Assembly: GCF_023805295.1 (NCBI RefSeq)
Contig: NZ_JAMSHT010000001.1
Span: 744,001-808,000 of the forward strand
DNA: 64,000 bases
Reading direction: 5' to 3'
Origin: Sphingomicrobium sediminis
GTDB taxonomy: Bacteria > Pseudomonadota > Alphaproteobacteria > Sphingomonadales > Sphingomonadaceae
Made by a program: the position numbers and the translations under genes. The notes beneath the pieces are model-generated. The model did not search any database and had not been told where the DNA came from. It worked only from the letters and a program-made list of their open reading frames with translations. Shown here piece by piece: positions 52,057 to 60,654 of this stretch. Every line of letters begins with the position of its first letter. The first letter of the stretch is position 1.

Positions 52057-52082
52057 CCTTCCTAATCCGATGATCGGACGGC

Positions 52083-52505
52083 TTAGCCGACGATTTCGTC
52101 TTCGTTGAAGAAGAAGCCGATTTCGATCTTGGCGTTTTCGTCGCTGTCCGAACCGTGGACGGTGTTTTCACCGATCGACAGGGCATATTCCTTGCGGATC
52201 GTGCCTTCGTCGGCTTCGGCCGGGTTGGTGGCGCCCATGATGTCGCGGTTGCGCTTCACGGCGTCTTCGCCTTCGAGCACCTGCACAACGACCGGCTCGC
52301 TCATCATGAACTCGACCAGTTCACCGAAAAAGGGACGCTCGGCATGGACGGCGTAGAAGCCTTCGGCCTGTTCCTTGGTCATGTGGATGCGCTTGGAAGC
52401 GACGACGCGAAGGCCGGCTTCTTCCAGCATCTTGGTGACCGCACCGGTGAGGTTGCGGCGGGTGGCGTCGGGCTTGATGATCGAGAAGGTACGGGTGACG
52501 GCCAT
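52083..52505 (-). CDS. ndk: Nucleoside diphosphate kinase
   Basis: Transfers the gamma phosphate between nucleoside triphosphates and diphosphates by a phosphohistidine. The 140-residue protein has the catalytic H117 in ENTVHGSDS, the start TFSIIKPDA and the region [11 protein letters not shown]. It is a tight monocistronic unit with its own terminator, downstream of holC. Confidence 0.97.
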   Translation of the reverse strand: MAVTRTFSIIKPDATRRNLTGAVTKMLEEAGLRVVASKRIHMTKEQAEGFYAVHAERPFFGELVEFMMSEPVVVQVLEGEDAVKRNRDIMGATNPAEADEGTIRKEYALSIGENTVHGSDSDENAKIEIGFFFNEDEIVG

Positions 52506-52585
52506 GAAAATTCTCCACTTGGCGTAAGGGTTTGAACTCGCTTGCGCGCGCCCCTAGCCGCGCGGGCGCGACCATGCAAGCCTCG

Positions 52586-53029
52586 TCAGGCTTTCTGCAC
52601 CCACTTGCCCTCTTCGCGCGCCCAGTAATGGCGCTCCACGCCCTCGGTATCGCCGAGCGATTTCCATGCCTCGCGCGCGCCCGCGATAGTGCTATCGTCG
52701 AAAAGCATGAAGGCGCGCTCATAGTCGAGCGCGGCAGCGCGCCAACTGCCATCGGCCAGCGCGACATTGCGCGCGCTGTTGGCGGCAATCATCCGGGTCG
52801 ACAGCAAGACGGGCTGGTCGGCATCGCGCCCCTGCCCTTCGATGCCGTGGGCGAGAAAGCTGGTCTTCCCGCCTTCTTCCCACAAAATTCGGTCTAGCGA
52901 GGCCAGCTGCGCCTCGTCCTCGCTGACCAGAAGCAGGCGTTCGCCCTGCTCTGCCAGCTTGCCGGCGATGGCCGCGAGCACGCCTGCGCCCGCGCCGTCA
53001 TCGTCCAGCTGGTAGAAGTCGACGCGCAG
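52586..53029 (-). CDS. holC: DNA polymerase III subunit chi, non-standard start codon
   Basis: Chi links the clamp loader to SSB on lagging-strand DNA. The conserved N-terminus, RVDFYQLDDDG, is encoded directly after the pepA stop. In frame: TAA (pepA stop), GCC, then CTG as the only near-start codon (53029), then RVDFYQ. No ATG, GTG or TTG precedes RVDFYQ; the first GTG (52981) would remove 16 conserved residues. I therefore annotate a CTG start, giving 147 residues. The rest is normal (GERLLLVSEDEAQLASLDR and WEEGGKTSFLAHG). It lies 3 nt behind pepA, in the same frame. Confidence 0.8.
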   Translation of the reverse strand: MRVDFYQLDDDGAGAGVLAAIAGKLAEQGERLLLVSEDEAQLASLDRILWEEGGKTSFLAHGIEGQGRDADQPVLLSTRMIAANSARNVALADGSWRAAALDYERAFMLFDDSTIAGAREAWKSLGDTEGVERHYWAREEGKWVQKA

Positions 53030-53032
53030 GGC

Positions 53033-54493
53033 TTAAGCTTCCCACTCGCGCTCGACATAGGTGTCGAGCACGCGCACGCCATAACCGGTCGCGCCCTTGT
53101 CATAGGCAGGCTTGGCCTTGTCGCTCCACGCCATGCCGGCAATGTCGAGATGCGCCCATTTGACGCCGTCCTCGACGAAGCGCTGGAGGTATTGCGCGGC
53201 GGTGATCGACCCCGCTTCGCGCGGACCGACATTCTTCATGTCGGCGATCGGCGAGTCGATCAGGCGGTCATAAGCTTCCGCCAGCGGTTGGCGCCACAAT
53301 TTGTCGCCAGACAGCGACGAGGCTTCGAGCAGCTCGGCGGCAAGGCCGTCATTGTTGGTGAAGAAGCCCGCCATTTCGTGGCCGAGGCTGATGACCATCG
53401 CGCCGGTCAGGGTCGCCAGGTCGATCATGACTTCGGGGGAATATTCGCGCTGCGCATAGGTCATCGCATCACCCAGCACGAGGCGCCCCTCGGCGTCGGT
53501 GTTGATGACTTCGACGGTCTGGCCGCTCATCGTGGTGACGACGTCACCCGGACGCTGCGCATTGCCGTCGGGCATGTTTTCGACAAGGCCGCAAATGCCG
53601 ATGACGTTGGCCTTGGCCTTGCGCCCGGCGATCGCGAGCATCGCGCCCGACACCGCGCCGGCACCGCCCATGTCCCACTTCATGCCTTCCATGCCGAGCG
53701 CCGGCTTGATCGAGATGCCGCCCGTATCGAAGGTGACGCCCTTGCCGATCAGGGTTACGGGCGTCGCATCGCCCTCACCACCCATCCACTTCATGATGAG
53801 CAGGCGCGGTTCGCGGACCGAGCCCTGGTTGACGCCGAGCAGCGCGCCCATGCCCAGCTTTTCCATTTCTTCGCGACCCAGCGTCTCGATGACCAGACCG
53901 GTATCCTTGGCATGCTCGCGCACGCGCTCGACGAAGCTTTCGGGGTAGATGATGTTGGCCGGCTCGGTAACCAGTTCGCGGGTCAGCGCGATGCCCTTGG
54001 CGAGCGGCGCATAGCGGCTTTCCCAGCGCGCAGCAGCATCGGTCGGGGCAGCGACGATCGTCACTTCCTCAAGCGTGGTTTCTTCTTCGGGCTTCTTCTT
54101 GGTGCGGCGATCGAAGGTCCAGGCGCGCACGACGACGCCGAGGGCTGCGCGCGCAGCCGCATCGGTCGATACGTCACGCTCGCTAAGGTCGAGCACCGCA
54201 TGAGTCTCGCCCGACTTGCCGAGCTGGGCCGAGAGCGTCGCGCCGAGGATTTCCAGGTCGAGATCTTCGCCTTCGCCGATCCCGACCGCAAGCATGCGGC
54301 GGCCGCCATCATGGGCGAGGAAGACGGTCGCGCTCTTGCCGCGCTTGCCTTCGAAGCGCTGCTTGGCAAGGCTCGCTTTCACGCCCTCGGCATCGCCGCC
54401 AAGGCTGTCGAGACGCTCGTCATCGGCGCCGGTGAGCGGCAGGACGAGCACATAGTCGCCATCGGGGCGGGTCGGCGTGAACGCGATTTTCAT
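53033..54493 (-). CDS. pepA: Leucyl aminopeptidase (M17 family)
   Basis: A cytosolic two-metal aminopeptidase that clips N-terminal residues. The 486-residue protein has the N-terminal macro-like domain and a C-terminal catalytic domain with GKGVTFDTGG, NMPDGNAQRPGDVV and the signature NTDAEGRLVL. The start is the ATG giving MKIAFTPTRPDG. The stop codon is followed 3 nt later, in frame, by holC. It is divergent from lptD. Confidence 0.94.
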   Translation of the reverse strand: MKIAFTPTRPDGDYVLVLPLTGADDERLDSLGGDAEGVKASLAKQRFEGKRGKSATVFLAHDGGRRMLAVGIGEGEDLDLEILGATLSAQLGKSGETHAVLDLSERDVSTDAAARAALGVVVRAWTFDRRTKKKPEEETTLEEVTIVAAPTDAAARWESRYAPLAKGIALTRELVTEPANIIYPESFVERVREHAKDTGLVIETLGREEMEKLGMGALLGVNQGSVREPRLLIMKWMGGEGDATPVTLIGKGVTFDTGGISIKPALGMEGMKWDMGGAGAVSGAMLAIAGRKAKANVIGICGLVENMPDGNAQRPGDVVTTMSGQTVEVINTDAEGRLVLGDAMTYAQREYSPEVMIDLATLTGAMVISLGHEMAGFFTNNDGLAAELLEASSLSGDKLWRQPLAEAYDRLIDSPIADMKNVGPREAGSITAAQYLQRFVEDGVKWAHLDIAGMAWSDKAKPAYDKGATGYGVRVLDTYVEREWEA

Positions 54494-54620
54494 GAAAGGG
54501 GCATCCTCTATTCGTGTGTCTTCAATCGCCAATCGGCGGATGCCGCCCTTTAGAACGAGGGCAGGCAAAAAGGCAAAGGTGGATTGCCGATATGGCTCGG
54601 GCTAGGCATAGGGCGTGGCG

Positions 54621-56861
54621 ATGAGCGGACGAACCGACAAGGCATGGTTGAAGACGGGCGTGGGCCTGTGCGCCTTGCTGTTGCCCGTCGCCCCGGCCTT
54701 TGCGCAGGACGCCGCGGAAGCCGAACCCGCCGCCGCAAGCGCCGAAGACGTGGATACGATCGCCTTTACGGCTGACGAAATCGTCTACGACAGCGAAGCA
54801 CAGGTCGTGACTGCATCGGGCGCCGTGCGAATGAACCGCGACGGCTATTTCCTTGCCGCCGACCAGGTCGTCTGGAATCGCGAGACCGGCGAAGTCGTGG
54901 CCAGCGGCAATGTCGTCCTGCTCGCCCCGACCGGCGACCGCATCGTCGGCGAGACGGTCACGCTCGATGACGAGCTGGCTTCCGGGAGCATCGAGAATTT
55001 CCTGCTCGCGCTCGACACGGGCGGCCGCATTGCCGGCGAGGTCGGACGCCGCGAGGACGGCCAGATCGTCGTCGAAAATGCCGCCTACGCTTACTGCCCC
55101 TACCCCGAGCAGATGGACTGCGAGGAAGATCCGAGCTGGCGGATCACCGCTGCTGAAGTCGTCCGCGACGAGGAAACCGGCGCGCTCAAGTTCCGCGGCG
55201 GGCGTATCCAGATCCTTGGCCTCGAGCTTCCGCTGCTTCCCGTCTTCACCGTCGGCGATGTCGGGCAATTAGGCGGGATCAACGGCCTGCTCGTTCCCGA
55301 GCTTAACATTTCGGGCATCAACGGCATCGAATTGTCGCTGCCCTATTATTTCCGGTTCGACCGCAACAAGGATCTGACGGTCACGCCGCATCTCTACACT
55401 GGTAACCCGCCCGGCGTTTCCGCCCTCTATCGCCAGCTCGGCGAAAAGGGTGCGTTCCAGGTCGGCGGCTTCGCCACCTATGGCGATGTCGACAATCCCG
55501 ACTTTGGCGCGACACCCGAATCGCTCGGCGAGAATTTCCGCGGCTATTTCGATGCGAATGGGCGGTTCCAGTTCGACCCCTATTGGCGCGCGACCGGCTC
55601 GTTCCGCTACGCCACCGACAAGACCGTCACCCGCCGCTTCGACCTCACTCAGGACGACCGCCTGCGCAACATGGCGATGGTCGAGCGGATCAGCGAGAAT
55701 AGCTATCTCTCGATCGCCGGCTGGGCCTTCCAGGGCCTGCGCGTCGACGATGTGCAGGACCGCATCCCCATCGCCTTGCCCGCCATCGATGCCCGCATCC
55801 GCGTCGGTGATCCGGTGCTTGGCGGGCGCGTCGAGGTCCAGGCCAACAGCCTCGCCATCCTGCGCGTCGATGGCCAGGATACGCAGCGCGCCTTTGCCCG
55901 CGCGCGCTGGGACCGCCGCTTTCTCGGCGACCTCGGGCAGGAGCTGACGCTCACCGGCTATCTGCGGAGCGACGTCTATCGTACCAATGACAGCGAGCTG
56001 ACCGACATCCCGCTCTATCGCGGGACCGACGGCTGGCATTATCGCGGTATCGCTGCTGCTGCTGCGGACTTGCGCTGGCCGCTCATCGGCGAGGCGTTTG
56101 GCGGCACGCAGCGTATCGTCCCGCGTGTCCAGCTGGTGCTGACCCCGCCGACGGAAAATCTCGATATTCCCAACGAGGATGCGCGCGCCATCGATCTTGA
56201 GGATTCCAACCTCTTCGCGCTCAACCGCTTCCCGGGTTACGACCGTTGGGAAGATGGCAGCCGCGTTACCTATGGCGTGGAATATCTGCTCGACCGCCCC
56301 AATTTCTCGATCCGGTCCAATATCGGCCAGAGCTACCGTATCTCGTCCGAGCCCGATATCTTTCCCGACGGCACCGGGCTGACCGATCGCTGGTCCGATT
56401 TCGTGGGCCGCACCCGCCTGCGCTTCGGCCGCCTCGTCGACCTCACCGCACGATATCGTATCGACAAGGACAATTTCGCCTTCCGCCGCAGCGAGGTCGA
56501 CCTCACCTTCGGCACTACCCAGACCTATGCGCAGATCGGCTATCTGCGCCTCAATCGCGACATTGATGGCACGGTCGAGGATCTGCGCGACCGCGAGGAA
56601 TTGCGTGTCGCCGGACGCATCCATTTCCTCGATCATTATTCGCTGTTCGGGTCGACCGTGCTCGATCTTACCGACAGTGCCGAGGACCCGCTGTCGCTGT
56701 CCGACGGCTTCGAGCCGGCGCGGCATCGCCTCGGCCTCACCTATGAAGATGAAACGATAGAGCTTGGGGTTTCGTGGAAGCGCGACTATGAACGCATCGG
56801 AGCCTTCCGCCGCGGGTCGACTTTTTCGGTCACCTTTGTGTTGAAGGGGTTGGGTCGCTAA
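54621..56861 (+). CDS. lptD: LPS-assembly protein LptD
   Basis: The outer-membrane beta-barrel that inserts lipopolysaccharide at the cell surface. The 746-residue protein has a signal peptide (GLCALLLPVAPAFAQ), an N-terminal OstA/LptA-like jellyroll (TASGAVRMNRDGYFLAADQV) and a C-terminal barrel ending VTFVLKGLGR. Only two cysteines (C in AYCPYPEQMDC) are seen early in the barrel, fewer than the four of the enteric protein. ATG at 54621 is used; a GTG two codons earlier is open. It begins the lptD-surA-pdxA-rsmA operon. Confidence 0.93.
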   Translation: MSGRTDKAWLKTGVGLCALLLPVAPAFAQDAAEAEPAAASAEDVDTIAFTADEIVYDSEAQVVTASGAVRMNRDGYFLAADQVVWNRETGEVVASGNVVLLAPTGDRIVGETVTLDDELASGSIENFLLALDTGGRIAGEVGRREDGQIVVENAAYAYCPYPEQMDCEEDPSWRITAAEVVRDEETGALKFRGGRIQILGLELPLLPVFTVGDVGQLGGINGLLVPELNISGINGIELSLPYYFRFDRNKDLTVTPHLYTGNPPGVSALYRQLGEKGAFQVGGFATYGDVDNPDFGATPESLGENFRGYFDANGRFQFDPYWRATGSFRYATDKTVTRRFDLTQDDRLRNMAMVERISENSYLSIAGWAFQGLRVDDVQDRIPIALPAIDARIRVGDPVLGGRVEVQANSLAILRVDGQDTQRAFARARWDRRFLGDLGQELTLTGYLRSDVYRTNDSELTDIPLYRGTDGWHYRGIAAAAADLRWPLIGEAFGGTQRIVPRVQLVLTPPTENLDIPNEDARAIDLEDSNLFALNRFPGYDRWEDGSRVTYGVEYLLDRPNFSIRSNIGQSYRISSEPDIFPDGTGLTDRWSDFVGRTRLRFGRLVDLTARYRIDKDNFAFRRSEVDLTFGTTQTYAQIGYLRLNRDIDGTVEDLRDREELRVAGRIHFLDHYSLFGSTVLDLTDSAEDPLSLSDGFEPARHRLGLTYEDETIELGVSWKRDYERIGAFRRGSTFSVTFVLKGLGR

Positions 56862-56924
56862 GCTGGCGTTCAGCCAAAATCACCTAACAGTTTCAAGATT
56901 TTGAACGAGTTACGAGGGTTTTTG

Positions 56925-58277
56925 ATGAAGAGCATTTTGAGGGGCGCAGCGCTCATGGCGAGCGCGATGACGCTGGCCATCACCCCGGCCGTTTACGCGC
57001 AGGACGCGGGCCAGGTCGAAGCGACGCCCATTGACGACAACCCGGCGGGCTTCCGTCTTCCCGAAAATATCGTCCTGTTCGGCGACACGCTGCCGTCGGT
57101 CGTGAAGGCCAACGCCATCGTCGAAGGCGAAATCATCACCCAGACCGATATCGACCAGCGCATCGCCATGCAGCTGATCGGCACCGAAGGCCTGTCGCCC
57201 GAGGAACTCGCCCAGCTGCGCACCCAGACGCTCGACCAGCTCGTCGTCGAATCACTGAAGATCCAGGCAGCGCGCGAAGAAGGTCTCGAAATTGCCGACG
57301 ACGAAGTCGAGCAGGCGCTCGCCAGCGTCGCGCAGCGTTCGGGCCTGACCGTTGCCGAACTCGACACCATCCTGTCGGAAAATGGCAGCTCGCTCCGCAC
57401 CATCCGTCGCCAGATCCGCGGCGAGATTGCCTGGGACCGCCTGCTGCAGGTGCACGTCGCCAGCTTCGTTTCGGTGGGCGATGAAGAAGTCCAGCGCATC
57501 CTCAACCAGCTCGAGGCCAATCGTGGCATGGTCGAGTATCGCGTCGACGAAATCTTCCTGCCGACCAGCGAAGCGACCGACATGCAGGTCCGCGAGACGA
57601 TGCTGCAGATCCAGGACCAGCTGCGCCAAGGCGCCAGCTTCTCGGCCCTCGCCCGGGTCTATTCGCAAAACACCGCCGCGGCGGTCGACGGCGATCTTGG
57701 CTGGGTCCGCCCCGACAAGCTTCCGCTCGAGCTCGCGCAGGCACTCAACAATCTGGACGTTGGCCAGATCTCGATCCCGATCCCCAATTCGGGTGGCTAT
57801 TCGATCCTCCAGGTTCGCGACCGCCGCTCGACGCTGACGGCGGATCCGCTGGATGCGATCCTCAGCCTCAAGCAGGTCTCGATCCCCTTCTCCGCCTCGA
57901 TGCCGCGTGAGCAGGCCGAAGCGCTGACCGACCAGTTCGTCCAGGCTGCGGCCAACGTTTCGGGTTGCGGCGGTGCCGAAGCGCTCGCCGCCCAGTTCGA
58001 CGGCCGTGTCCTGACCCGCGACGATGTCGGCATGCGCGAAATCCCGCCGGCACTGCGCGACATGCTCAAGAACATGCAGATCGGTCAGGCGACCCAGCCC
58101 TTCGGTGATTATACCGATGCGGTGAGCGTGCTCGTCCTGTGCGGTCGCGACAATCCGGTGCCGGGCCTGCCCAGTGCCGACCAGGTCAGCAGCCAGATTC
58201 GCGACGAACGTGTCGCGCTGCGCGCCGACCGCTATTTGCGCGACCTGCGCCGCGACGCCGTCATCGAATATCGCTAG
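56925..58277 (+). CDS. surA: Periplasmic peptidyl-prolyl isomerase/chaperone SurA
   Basis: SurA guides outer-membrane proteins, including LptD, across the periplasm. The 450-residue protein has a Sec signal (LMASAMTLAITPAVYA, cleaved after YAQ), the N-terminal chaperone region (KANAIVEGEIITQTDIDQRI), a parvulin domain (RQGASFSALARVYSQNTAAA, DLGWVRPDKLP) and a C-terminal region. The ATG giving MKSILRGAAL has GAGGG upstream. It lies between lptD and pdxA, the usual order. Confidence 0.92.
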   Translation: MKSILRGAALMASAMTLAITPAVYAQDAGQVEATPIDDNPAGFRLPENIVLFGDTLPSVVKANAIVEGEIITQTDIDQRIAMQLIGTEGLSPEELAQLRTQTLDQLVVESLKIQAAREEGLEIADDEVEQALASVAQRSGLTVAELDTILSENGSSLRTIRRQIRGEIAWDRLLQVHVASFVSVGDEEVQRILNQLEANRGMVEYRVDEIFLPTSEATDMQVRETMLQIQDQLRQGASFSALARVYSQNTAAAVDGDLGWVRPDKLPLELAQALNNLDVGQISIPIPNSGGYSILQVRDRRSTLTADPLDAILSLKQVSIPFSASMPREQAEALTDQFVQAAANVSGCGGAEALAAQFDGRVLTRDDVGMREIPPALRDMLKNMQIGQATQPFGDYTDAVSVLVLCGRDNPVPGLPSADQVSSQIRDERVALRADRYLRDLRRDAVIEYR

Positions 58278-58281
58278 TCGC

Positions 58282-59310
58282 GTGTCCGCGCGACCCATCG
58301 CACTGACGCTCGGCGACCCGGCAGGGATCGGGCCCGAGGTCAGTGCGAAATGCTGGCAGTATCGCGAAGAATTCGGCCTCGCGCCGTTCCTCGCTATCGG
58401 TGACCCCGCGTCGCTGGCGGCTGTTTGGGACGGACCCGTTGCTGCCATCGATGGCCCCGAAGAAGCGATCGACGCCTTCGACGAGGCTCTGCCAGTATTG
58501 GCCGTCTCCAACTTGGGCCCCTGCGTCCCTGGCGAACCGAGCCATACGGGCGCGCGATGCGCACTCGAATCGCTCGAATTGGGTGTAGGGCTCGCTCGCT
58601 CGGGTTCAGTCGATGCCGTGGTCACTGGCCCCGTCAGCAAGGCGCAGCTCTACCAGATCGGCTTCACCCATCCGGGCCAGACCGAATTCGTCGCCGAGCG
58701 GTGCGGCGTCGCCAAGTCCAATGTTGCGATGATGCTGGCCGGCCCGACGCTGCGCTGCGTGCCCGTAACCACCCACATTCCCTTGAAGCAGGCCAGCGCG
58801 AACCTTTCCGAAGACTTGGTCGCTGCGAAGGCGCGCGCGACCTTGCGCGGGCTCATTCGCAATTTCGGGATCGAGCGACCCAAGCTAGCCATTTCGGGCC
58901 TCAACCCGCATGCTGGCGAGCATGGCGCACTTGGCGATGAGGAAGAGACGATCATCCGCCCCGCGATCGCCACGCTTCGCGAGGAAGGCTGGGACGTAAC
59001 CGGCCCCCTTCCCGCCGACACCATGTTTCATGCCCGCGCCCGCGCTCTCTACGACGCCGCGCTTTGCATGTATCACGACCAGGCGCTGATCCCCTTGAAA
59101 GCGCTGCATTTCGACGATGGCGTGAACTTCACCTTGGGCCTCCCGATCGTCCGCACTTCGCCCGATCATGGCACTGCGTTCGATATTGCCGGCATGGACA
59201 TGGCCGAACCCACCGCGATGGCTGCTGCGATCCGCGTCGCCAGCGAGGCTGCGGCCTGCCGTGCCAGCCTGTCCGATCCGGTGCCCAGCGCCATCAACGC
59301 CCCGCAATGA
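58282..59310 (+). CDS. pdxA: 4-hydroxythreonine-4-phosphate dehydrogenase
   Basis: Oxidises 4-hydroxythreonine phosphate in pyridoxal-phosphate synthesis. The 342-residue protein has ALTLGDPAGIGPEV at the N-terminus, TGPVSKAQ, and metal-binding histidines in YHDQALIPLK and the TPDHGTA-type motif TSPDHGTAFD. The start is GTG, 4 nt after the surA stop. It overlaps rsmA by ATGA. Confidence 0.94.
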   Translation: MSARPIALTLGDPAGIGPEVSAKCWQYREEFGLAPFLAIGDPASLAAVWDGPVAAIDGPEEAIDAFDEALPVLAVSNLGPCVPGEPSHTGARCALESLELGVGLARSGSVDAVVTGPVSKAQLYQIGFTHPGQTEFVAERCGVAKSNVAMMLAGPTLRCVPVTTHIPLKQASANLSEDLVAAKARATLRGLIRNFGIERPKLAISGLNPHAGEHGALGDEEETIIRPAIATLREEGWDVTGPLPADTMFHARARALYDAALCMYHDQALIPLKALHFDDGVNFTLGLPIVRTSPDHGTAFDIAGMDMAEPTAMAAAIRVASEAAACRASLSDPVPSAINAPQ

Positions 59311-60122
59311 GCGACGTCGAGCCGCTTCGCGAGGTCATCCGCCGTCACGGCCTGTCCGCCTCCAAAGCATTGGGCCAGAATTTCATCCTCGACCGACAGC
59401 TGCTGGCGCGGATCGCGGAGATTCCCGGCGATCTTTCAGGCAAGAATGCGTTCGAAGTCGGCCCCGGCCCGGGCGGCCTCACGCGCGCCTTGCTGGATGC
59501 CGGTGCGCATGTCGTCGCGGTCGAGCGGGACGCGCGCTGCATCCCGGCCTTGAGCGAACTCGTCGACGAATATGACGGGCGCCTCAACCTCGTCGAGGGC
59601 GATGCGATGGACTTCGATCCACGCTCGGTGATCGACGGCGGATTCCATATCGCGGCCAACCTGCCCTACAATATCGGCACCCAATTGCTGACGGGCTGGC
59701 TGGAGAGCGAGCGCTGGCCGCCGCAATGGAAGTCGCTGACCCTCATGTTTCAGCGCGAGGTCGCCGAGCGGATCGTCGCCGAACCGGGAAGCTCGGCCTA
59801 CGGACGCCTCTCCGTCCTCGCCCAATGGCGCAGTGTTGCGAAAATCGCGATGAAATTGCCCGCCGCCGCCTTCACGCCGCCGCCCAAGGTTGCATCGGCC
59901 ATCGTGCATATCGTGCCCGCCGAAGCCCCGGTCGGCGTGCAGCCGCAGACATTGTCGAAGCTTACCGCGGCCGCCTTCGGCCAGCGGCGCAAGATGTTGC
60001 GTCAGTCGCTCAAGAAATTGCCGGGCGCGCTTGAGGCGATCGAGGCGCTGGGCATCGATCCGACGCGCCGCCCGGAGACGGTCAGCGTCGACGAATTCGT
60101 GGCAATCGCCAAAAAGCTCTAA
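59307..60122 (+). CDS. rsmA: 16S rRNA (A1518/A1519) dimethyltransferase
   Basis: Dimethylates two adjacent adenines in helix 45 of 16S rRNA (KsgA). The 271-residue protein has KALGQNFILD, the SAM-binding loop FEVGPGPGGLTRALLD, and the catalytic motif NLPYNIGT. The C-terminal domain includes AAFGQRRKMLRQSLKKL. The start overlaps the pdxA stop. Its TAA shares CTAA with the TAG of the convergent TPR gene. Confidence 0.96.
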   Translation: MSDVEPLREVIRRHGLSASKALGQNFILDRQLLARIAEIPGDLSGKNAFEVGPGPGGLTRALLDAGAHVVAVERDARCIPALSELVDEYDGRLNLVEGDAMDFDPRSVIDGGFHIAANLPYNIGTQLLTGWLESERWPPQWKSLTLMFQREVAERIVAEPGSSAYGRLSVLAQWRSVAKIAMKLPAAAFTPPPKVASAIVHIVPAEAPVGVQPQTLSKLTAAAFGQRRKMLRQSLKKLPGALEAIEALGIDPTRRPETVSVDEFVAIAKKL

Positions 60123-60625
60123 TTGGCTTCTTCGACCTCGAGGATGTCCTCGGCCTCGGCTTCGGCAAGCTGCGGCCCGCGCGCGATGGCGGCCGCGATG
60201 CGGTCCTGCTCGACACATTCAGCGGCGCAGATGCGCTCCAGCTTGGCGAGATTGGCCTCGGCCTTGGCCACCGCACCCAGTGCGGCATAGGCCTCACCCT
60301 GCGCGGCAAGCGCGCTCCGGTCGGTGGGATCGATGGTCAGCGCCTTGCGCGACAGGCGGATAGCCTGGCCGTAGAGACGCTGCTGCATCGCGACCTTGGC
60401 CATTTCGACATAAGCGGTGCCATTGCGCGGATCGGCCACCAAGGCGGCTTCGAACGCATTGTCCGCGGCCACCAGGTCGCCGGCTTCCAACGCCGCCTTG
60501 CCTTCCTCGACCAGCTCGAGGCTGATCGGCGCAATGTCCGCAGGCTGCGCGAAATTGGCGAAAGACGGCACGGCCATGGCAGAGGCCGTCAGGCCGAGAG
60601 CGAGCATCAGGGGGCTAAGGCGCAT
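60119..60625 (-). CDS. Exported tetratricopeptide repeat protein
   Basis: A 168-residue protein with a Sec signal (LMLALGLTASAMAV, cleavage near residue 22) and two to three TPR units (ELVEEGKAALEAGDLVAADN, FEAALVADPRNG, AYVEMAKVAMQQRLYGQAIR, LSRKALTIDPTD). An acidic tail follows. It probably acts as a periplasmic scaffold. The role is unknown. The ATG giving MRLSPLM is preferred to one four codons earlier. It lies downstream of the RsmB-type methyltransferase gene. Confidence 0.85.
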   Translation of the reverse strand: MRLSPLMLALGLTASAMAVPSFANFAQPADIAPISLELVEEGKAALEAGDLVAADNAFEAALVADPRNGTAYVEMAKVAMQQRLYGQAIRLSRKALTIDPTDRSALAAQGEAYAALGAVAKAEANLAKLERICAAECVEQDRIAAAIARGPQLAEAEAEDILEVEEAN

Positions 60626-60654
60626 CAAAATCTCCACGTCAAACCAAAAACCTA

